Assembly: GCA_000827265.1 (NCBI GenBank)
Contig: KN834823.1
Location: 239,635 to 275,772 of the forward strand
Source of the DNA: Collybiopsis luxurians FD-317 M1
Taxonomy: Eukaryota; Basidiomycota; Agaricomycetes; Agaricales; Omphalotaceae
Reading direction: 5' to 3'
DNA: 36,138 nt
Under the pieces are notes generated by a model, which was given only the letters and a program-made list of their open reading frames with translations, was not told the DNA's origin and did not search any database. Each line of letters starts with the position of its first letter. The first letter of the stretch is position 1. Below, in pieces: positions 30,789 through 36,138 of the stretch. The translations under genes and the position numbers were made by a program.

Positions 30789-32276
30789 GCTGTAGCCTCG
30801 TAGGTTTGACAACGGCTGGTTTTGATTCACCATACTTACGTCGGCTAGGATCGGAATTTTGGGAGTAGCGGACATACCGTACGGATTTCGAAAATACTCG
30901 GGAAGAAATATTAATTATCACGCACCACGTATACTATCCACCGTCCTACAAAACGTGGTATAGTCAGCATAGCAGTCATAACAAACGGCTTCTTTAATTT
31001 TACGTATTATACAATGGGATTGAAAACTGGCATGAAGAGATCGTATCCTACTCAAAAAACTGTAAGGACACTCTGGGTGTCGATTGAACGAATCACAACA
31101 TCTGTTTCTTCCTCCCATCGATAGGGTTACACCCATAACTCGATGCAACCACAAATGCACGCACCAGAATATCTTCTCTTACGGCTTGATGAACGGTGGA
31201 TTGGAGGATGGGATGGTGACACCTGAAGAACATAATGATGAGATGAGATGAGATGAGATGAGATGAGATGAGTCAAGGCAATGGTGACAGTAGGAATGAA
31301 AAGCACAAGGCTATCATTTACTGATATTTTGAAGCAGCTTGCAGGGAGGGTTTCTGACGATCCATTTGATAGTATTTTTATTACCTTCCACAGGACTCGT
31401 TCAGGGTTTGGAAATCGGTATCCTACGGATACGAGAGTAAAGTGATTGTAACGGAATTCCAAGATTCCTGCGAAATATTAATCATTACGCACCATGGACC
31501 TCACGCGTGCACATTGTACTCAACACACGGCCATTATCAGTATAACCGTTGAAGTGATCGGTTTCTTCTAAGAAAAATCTTTCGTGTGTGGTAAGAAAGC
31601 TCTTGATGTCGATCCAACGAAACAGTTTTCGACCACCAGACGACCTCCGTTTCCCGCTCACGTAGTTCAATCCCACGCGCACAAGTATCCTTCGACTTGT
31701 TGAACGATGGAATGGAAATAGAGATGGCACCTGAAGGGCTTAATGATGAGATGGGATGGGTCAGGGACGACTGTTAGAGTACATCCTTAGGAGTGAAAGA
31801 TACGAACATATCATTGACTCGGAAGCGGAGTTGGATAGCTTGCACGGAGGGGTTACCCACGATCAATTCTATGCGATTGTAAGGAACAGGAAACACGGTA
31901 TAGACTAGAATTGTGTTCCATGGAGCTTGTTGAGGATTTGAAAAGCGGTACGCTGGTTTTAGGTACGCTGGTTTTAGGCACGTCTGGAACATGTCGATGC
32001 TACGATCAGAAACTGACTTTAGTATCGAGGTTCGATACACTCACCAGATGTACAAGCCAGGTTGAAGAAGCGATTGAGAGTTTGTGAAGCCAAGGAGGGC
32101 TCCACGGACGACGTCCGTCCAATTGCGAGCAGAGTAAACCGGTGGTATGGCATTTACGAACAATGCACACATCCGAAATTCCGTTCGAACAGTAGTATTA
32201 CGCACCATATCTACACAAACACACATCCTATAAAAAAGTCTAACAATAAAAATAGTTGATTCTAGGCAGTTTCGAT
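30789..32276 (+). repeat. Decayed tandem copies of the A4 3' end
   Basis: Two plus-strand stretches, near 31180-31500 and 31700-32210, follow the A4 3' end (30625-30930) in order. They share a ttga(a/t)(c/g)g..gga start, the gatgagatg(a/g)gatg segment, and a final attacgcaccat (30920, 31485, 32195). The middle copy keeps ttgaagcagcttg as in the A4 C-terminus. All are frame-broken. The minus-strand frames in this stretch (31127-31462, 31774-32040) share a short YRFxNP segment, which may just reflect the repeats. No intact gene is supported. Confidence 0.45.
31230..31272 (+). repeat. (GATGA)n microsatellite
   Basis: About seven pentamers of gatga / atgag in perfect tandem inside the middle decayed copy of the A4 3' end. 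It probably expanded from the gatgagatg seed present in A4. Confidence 0.85.
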
Positions 32277-33830
32277 CTAGGAAACCATATCTCTAACACC
32301 CTCCATACCACCAACCAACTTGCGACAAACATCCAGTCTCCGCTTCCGCATCTCATCGACAGGACCTCCGACGCCCATAGCCCGATCCCACCACGGAACA
32401 TACGCAGCCGCATCCCCACCTTCTCCTGCAACTTTGGTTTTCGCCTCGTCCAAAATGCTCCGCCAATGTCCCTTGTAAAACTCCCTCAGACGCTTCGGAC
32501 TCCCGCCTAACGATTTGAGTATCATCGTCTGCGAGTTCAGCGTCCACGTAAGCGGAGGGTTGGACGGGGAGTACTTGGGTTGCTCCGACGCGGAGGGAGG
32601 TGCGTCTGCGAGTTCCCAAGGGTGGACGGAGATTCCGTTCGTGGCCATGAGGACGGCAGGGGGAACGGTGATCCTTCCGAGCTTGAAGCATACGCGGGAG
32701 ACGCAGATCGTGTGGAGGGTGACGTGTCCGTTAACCACGTCCGTATCGCCAAACTCGGTAACAAGTCGGTTGGATACTGCTGCGTCTAGTTTTCGGGCTT
32801 CGTCGACAGCGGAGAGGGAGGGGGGGCCGGTCGTGGCTGCGGGAGTTCCGGCAGGGGAAGTAAGAGCCTGAGGAGTGGCGTCGGTAAGTGAAGTGGAAGG
32901 TTTAGTTTTTGAGGAGGGTTTCGATTTGGTCACGAAACGGCCAACGACATACATCTGCCGATACAGGGAACGGATGTAAGCGGTATGAGCTGGGGAGATA
33001 CAGCGAGAGGACGTACCCATTTTTCGTCCCATGCTCCAATGCTAAGACGTAGCTCGTACCTAGCGAAAGCCGGTAGTTCCTTGACGAAATGAAAGTGTGT
33101 AGCTGGGAGGACGGCCAAATTAGAACGGGTGGAGCGCGAATGACTGATATTGATGCTTACAGGAAAGAGGTATAACGCCTCCGACGCGTAGGAATTGGGG
33201 AAAGAGCTCCATTGCAGCTTTCATTCGAGCGCAGTCGAGGACCTATGTCAAAATTCGATTAATGATAAGAATTACGCTACGGTGGGGGATAAGACTGACC
33301 TTGGGGTATGAGGAATTGCTCATATGTATATTAAAATCGCTTTCATCTAAGGCTATGGAAAAGATTGAGTCTTTGGATCGTGAACAAAGTAAAAAAATCA
33401 GCGACTTACTAACCGAGGTTTTATAAAGGGTTCGAAACTCGAAAGGATGAGCTCCGACGGGCGTTATTCCTTCCAGCCATTTCTCCATTTTGAGATTGAG
33501 AGCATCCAACTTTTTTCTACCCGTCTTTCCAGCTAAAGTTAACGCGAACGAACTGCGCGTTCGTTGAAAAAGGTACTGAATCCGAACTTTGGTAACCGGC
33601 CAGAATAGTCGCCAGTGCCATCCTCCAGGTATAGCGCGGATATTCAGGAGGAATATGGCGAAGAGAAGGACCTTAAATAGAAGTTGAGAAATTCTGGAAG
33701 AAAGACGGAGGACCCGAGTGAGTTGATTCGAGTTGAGCAAGTTTTGTGAGGACTGTAAAGCGGACAGAGAGGAGATTAAGGTTGCGAGACCTGCATTCTG
33801 AGGTATTCGCAACAGCCCTGGTCTATTCAT
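32277..33830 (-). CDS. THEM6-like hot-dog fold thioesterase family protein
   Basis: Model: complement(join(32277..32954,33017..33102,33161..33242,33300..33352,33410..33830)), 439 aa. Introns are 47-62 nt, and unlike the A/B genes they use mixed phases. An N-terminal membrane helix near residues 48-64 (LLFKVLLFAIFLLNI) is followed by a basic stretch. Then the hot-dog hallmark DESDFNIHMSNSSY, equivalent to the D-x-N-x-H-x-x-N substrate-site segment of 4HBT-type thioesterases, then CARMKAAMELFPQF, HFHFVKELPAFARYELRL, and W-DEKWMYVVGRFV. A fungal-specific low-complexity insert (Pro/Thr/Ser) precedes VCFKLGRITVPP, seen in fungal THEM6-like proteins. It likely acts on acyl thioesters at a membrane; substrate unknown. 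It lies between the receptor array and the telomere. Confidence 0.72.
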
Positions 33831-33957
33831 CGTCGTTGGTCCTGTCGCCTTCGACGTCGATGATGGTGGTCAGGAAGCAAGACGTTCACGGCCCGGCAAC
33901 ACCGGCAAAATGTGGGTACACCACGCGCGCGCTGACGCGACTTTACTTGAGTCCGTA
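33831..33957. other. Short intergenic region
   Basis: 127 bp between the start of the thioesterase gene and the stop codon of the next minus-strand gene, presumably holding the thioesterase promoter. No recognisable motif. Confidence 0.4.
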
Positions 33958-34963
33958 CTACCACCAAGCGTATGGATAAGATAAAATTTTCATAGTTATG
34001 GTACGGAGATCGTTCAAGTCCGATACGGGGATAACGCGAAAGGTATGTGCTACAACTTCGTACAACGCGGCAGACTGATACACCCCGCGTCGTGAATGAT
34101 AGAAAGGTTTCTCCCCATTTCGAGCAGTCAATTCGTGCAAGAATCTTAGTTTATTTAACAGAGATGCGAGAGACAGAACTGACAAATTTAGTATCTAGAT
34201 CATCCTCAATTTTCAAATAAACTCGCAGCAGATCTACCTGCTCAATCATCAAACCATGTACACAAATGATCAGAGAACCAACCTGAGCTGGAAGGGAGTC
34301 TTCCGTTTCATGAAACAAGAAAGATGAAGCCGTTCTTAGATAGGTCGTTCGATTGAAAAGTGGCACAAAATTATCGATATAGGTACCGTAGTCCATCCGT
34401 ATCAAGACTCATTGGATGTCAAGGAAAAATCTAGGCTTGCCTTTAGACCAAAATGATAGCGTTCAATCCGGAAAACATATTCATTGTCTGGTTCAAGACG
34501 AATCCCAGAGAAACAGAAAGGGTTCAAACGGCGATGAAGAATGGAGACTTACGTTTCTTTCGAAGAGGGTCAATCCTCCTGAAGGAACCTTTTACGAATA
34601 CTCGAATCGGAACTGGTTGGCACATTTGTAGAAGATGGTATGCAATGAAGAAATAGAGCTCTCATTTCTAGCCCTTATACGTCCTACGAGGAAAGAGTCA
34701 GAAGAAGGGATCCGGTGAGCTAATCCGTTTTTATCTCAGAGCTTTTTAACTTATCTACCTCTGTGAGCGTCATAGAAGCCTACAATATCGATTCTAGAGG
34801 TTCCAGAGGCGGAAGCGGAGCTGGACTTGATATCATCAACCGTGCTAGCAATAGGATTACAGCTGAAGGCCGCGGTGCACTCACCGCCAAAAATCATGAT
34901 TCCGCTTAGTATGAGTCGATAGACTCCTCTACACGCCCGTTCCGCGAACATACAGCTATTCAC
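33958..34963 (-). CDS. Six-exon gene of unknown function
   Basis: Model: complement(join(33958..34110,34184..34237,34283..34407,34449..34487,34553..34612,34759..34963)), 211 aa. Consistent phase across five introns (73, 45, 41, 65 and 146 nt) and continuous coding-like sequence support it: ...RIDIVGFYDAHR, VRVFVKGSFRRIDPLR, NEYVFRIERYHFVLIRMDYG, TASSFLFHETEDSLPAQ, DLLRVYLKIEDDLDTKF, KPFYHSRRGVYQSAALYEVV. The first exon is Ser-rich (KSSSASASGT) after a hydrophobic segment (LILSGIMIFGG) that could be a signal anchor. I recognise no family. The N-terminus and the 146-nt intron are the least certain; more exons upstream are possible. Confidence 0.42.
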
Positions 34964-35286
34964 GACAGAACCAAGAATTTGATAAAGGGACAGAAGTCAA
35001 GACAATTACGAGATATAAAAAGTTGGCTGGTACGTGCTTTATTGGTTTAGGACCAGAACGTTCCATGAGCGGGTATGCTACATTTTCCATCGCAATACTC
35101 ATGAAAACTTGGATACTTAGTCGGCTTAACTTGCTCGGTAAGCTATTTCACGTCTGTGGCACATTTTAGAAGCGGAGAATTGCAACGAAAAAAGGAACGA
35201 ATTAGCTCACCTCATTTGGGATCAGTGGAGGTGAGTTGATTACGAACGACTCGACCATAGGAACGAGAGAGTTCTTACTTGTGGGA
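34964..35286. other. Intergenic region
   Basis: About 320 bp with no supported gene. It may contain upstream exons of the unknown gene or 3' sequence of the YciI-like gene. Confidence 0.3.
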
Positions 35287-35677
35287 CTACGAAGTGAGGC
35301 TGGGCTTGACGGAGTCGAACTGTAAGAAAGATTTTTAGCGGTAAGGATGAATACGCAAAAGACGAGAATATAGACTGTTCAAGGTAAAACATTAAGCGGA
35401 GTAAGTACATTCAGTCAGATGCACACAAATACTAAACCTCATTAAATCCTAAACTTGAATCAACTGAGTACGAAGAAACAGATTGGTAGAGAATACTTAC
35501 AAGCACATCGGAATCCGAAAACTTTGACACCGACTCGACAGCCTTGCCGGGGGGCACTTCGACGATCATCAACGAGCCTGAAACGGAGCTTGCACCCCGT
35601 ACCACACCGACAGCTGCCCCCATGCTCCGCTGCAGCGGCCTCCTCTCCAGATTCGCTGCAATAATGCTAGGCATAAA
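35287..35677 (-). CDS. Partial YciI-like gene, most distal gene candidate
   Basis: Proposed exons complement(35501..35677) and complement(35287..35319). The first reads MPSIIAANLERRPLQR, then VSGSLMIVEVPPGKAVESVS and ends SDSDVL at a gtaagt donor. A well-formed acceptor (tttcttacag) follows, then FDSVKPSLTS and TAG. The order 'G-S-L-M-I-V-E ... E-S-V ... F-D-S-V-K' matches the second half of YciI-family (PF03795) proteins, which are small dimeric alpha+beta barrels. The first strand (YLVHFID) is visible just upstream in frame, but no splice or start codon connects it without passing a TGA, so the 5' end may be truncated. An additional exon could lie in the 181-nt intron. Function unknown. Confidence 0.35.
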
Positions 35678-35999
35678 CTCGTTCGGATCAATGAAGTGTA
35701 CCAGATAATCGCAGGTTCACCTTCCATCTTGTTGAAGATATCAACCAGGGTCCGCTAATCAACTAAGTATTTCTTAACCTTCCATTTCCGTTTCCACTTC
35801 ATCGCTCCATCCGACCGTCCAAACGGTGGAATATCAACCATTATAATAACACATCCTTGCCCTACAAATCTTCACGTACACATCGGTGAGTCGAGAAGAT
35901 GTGTTCGAGTATGGTCAAGAGGGGTATACTGGTTCATAGGCATCCTTGTGACGGGGAGACAAGATTTGGAGGTGTCAACTACGACGTATGACAGACAGG
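35678..35999. other. Unique sequence between last gene candidate and telomere
   Basis: About 320 bp without repeats or helicase-like subtelomeric sequence. A Lys/Trp-rich short frame (KWKRKWK, near 35780-35850 minus) could be a leader exon of the YciI-like gene, but its phase does not fit. Confidence 0.3.
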
Positions 36000-36138
36000 G
36001 TTAGGGGTTAGGGGTTAGGGGTTAGGGGTTAGGGTTAGGGGTTAGGGGTTAGGGGTTAGGGGTTAGGGGTTAGGGTTAGGGTTAGGGTTAGGGTTAGGGT
36101 TAGGGTTAGGGTTAGGGGTTAGGGTTAGGGTTAGGGTT
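35999..36138 (+). repeat. Telomeric repeat array, chromosome right end
   Basis: About twenty tandem units of ttagggg and ttaggg run to the last base, with the G-rich strand 5' to 3' towards the end as expected of a right telomere. The inner part is mostly the heptamer ttagggg, the outer part mostly the hexamer ttaggg. There is no transition sequence; the array begins abruptly after gacaggg. Confidence 0.97.

Noticed and set aside
31237..31272. GATGA array as a CRISPR-like or regulatory repeat
   Set aside because: Perfect pentamers without spacers in a fungal genome; a simple microsatellite.
32515..32871. 118-codon plus-strand frame opposite the thioesterase gene
   Set aside because: Antisense shadow of a G+C-richer true exon; the minus strand has matching splice sites and a hot-dog motif.
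1..36138. tRNA, rRNA or other structured RNA genes
   Set aside because: I looked for clover-leaf-like A and B boxes and rRNA segments by eye and saw none that hold up; a covariance-model scan would be needed to exclude them.

Overview
The window is the right-hand end of a fungal chromosome. It finishes in about 140 bp of TTAGGG / TTAGGGG repeats whose G-rich strand runs to the last base. Introns of 40-75 nt with GT-AG ends, several introns per gene, and many single-pass membrane proteins with Ser/Thr-rich stalks and tails ending in LTDE(V/P)P or PPDYSS point to a basidiomycete, most likely an Agaricomycete. The species cannot be told from sequence alone. All exon models were assembled by hand from splice signals, reading phase and comparison of paralogues, so exon ends are predictions.

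Layout. 505-4865: two minus-strand genes A1 and A2 (signal peptide, small beta-rich ectodomain, Ser/Thr stalk, one membrane helix, coiled-coil tail). 6311-6644: a MITE-like inverted-repeat element with a telomere-like core. 6660-8270: a decayed gene with several in-frame stops. 8700-27000: a tandem array of five family-B genes (B1-B5, all minus strand) separated by duplicated, partly decayed spacers. B2, B3 and B5 have open frames, B1 has lost a splice acceptor, and B4 carries a frameshift and a nonsense codon. Between B3 and B4 sits a 1.7-kb element with 234-bp terminal inverted repeats and a 6-bp target duplication; the matching empty site lies beside B2. 27268-30788: a divergent pair, A3 (minus) and A4 (plus). 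30789-32276: decayed repeats of the A4 3' end. 32277-35677: a THEM6-like hot-dog thioesterase, an unrecognised six-exon gene and a short YciI-like gene. 36000-36138: the telomere.

Common theme. A1-A4 and B1-B5 share one plan: signal peptide, Kre9/KNH-like beta-sandwich (inferred; minimal or absent in A4), Ser/Thr stalk, one membrane helix and one of two tail types. In my models of all nine genes every intron is in phase 2, so internal exons, including microexons of 9-36 nt, are multiples of three and could be skipped, lost or swapped without shifting the frame. B5 appears to be a product of such swapping: a B ectodomain, nearly identical to B3 even in introns, joined to an A-type tail. The array looks like a subtelomeric, modular family of surface sensors that diversifies by tandem duplication, gene conversion and exon reassortment. 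The sensor function is inferred, not shown.
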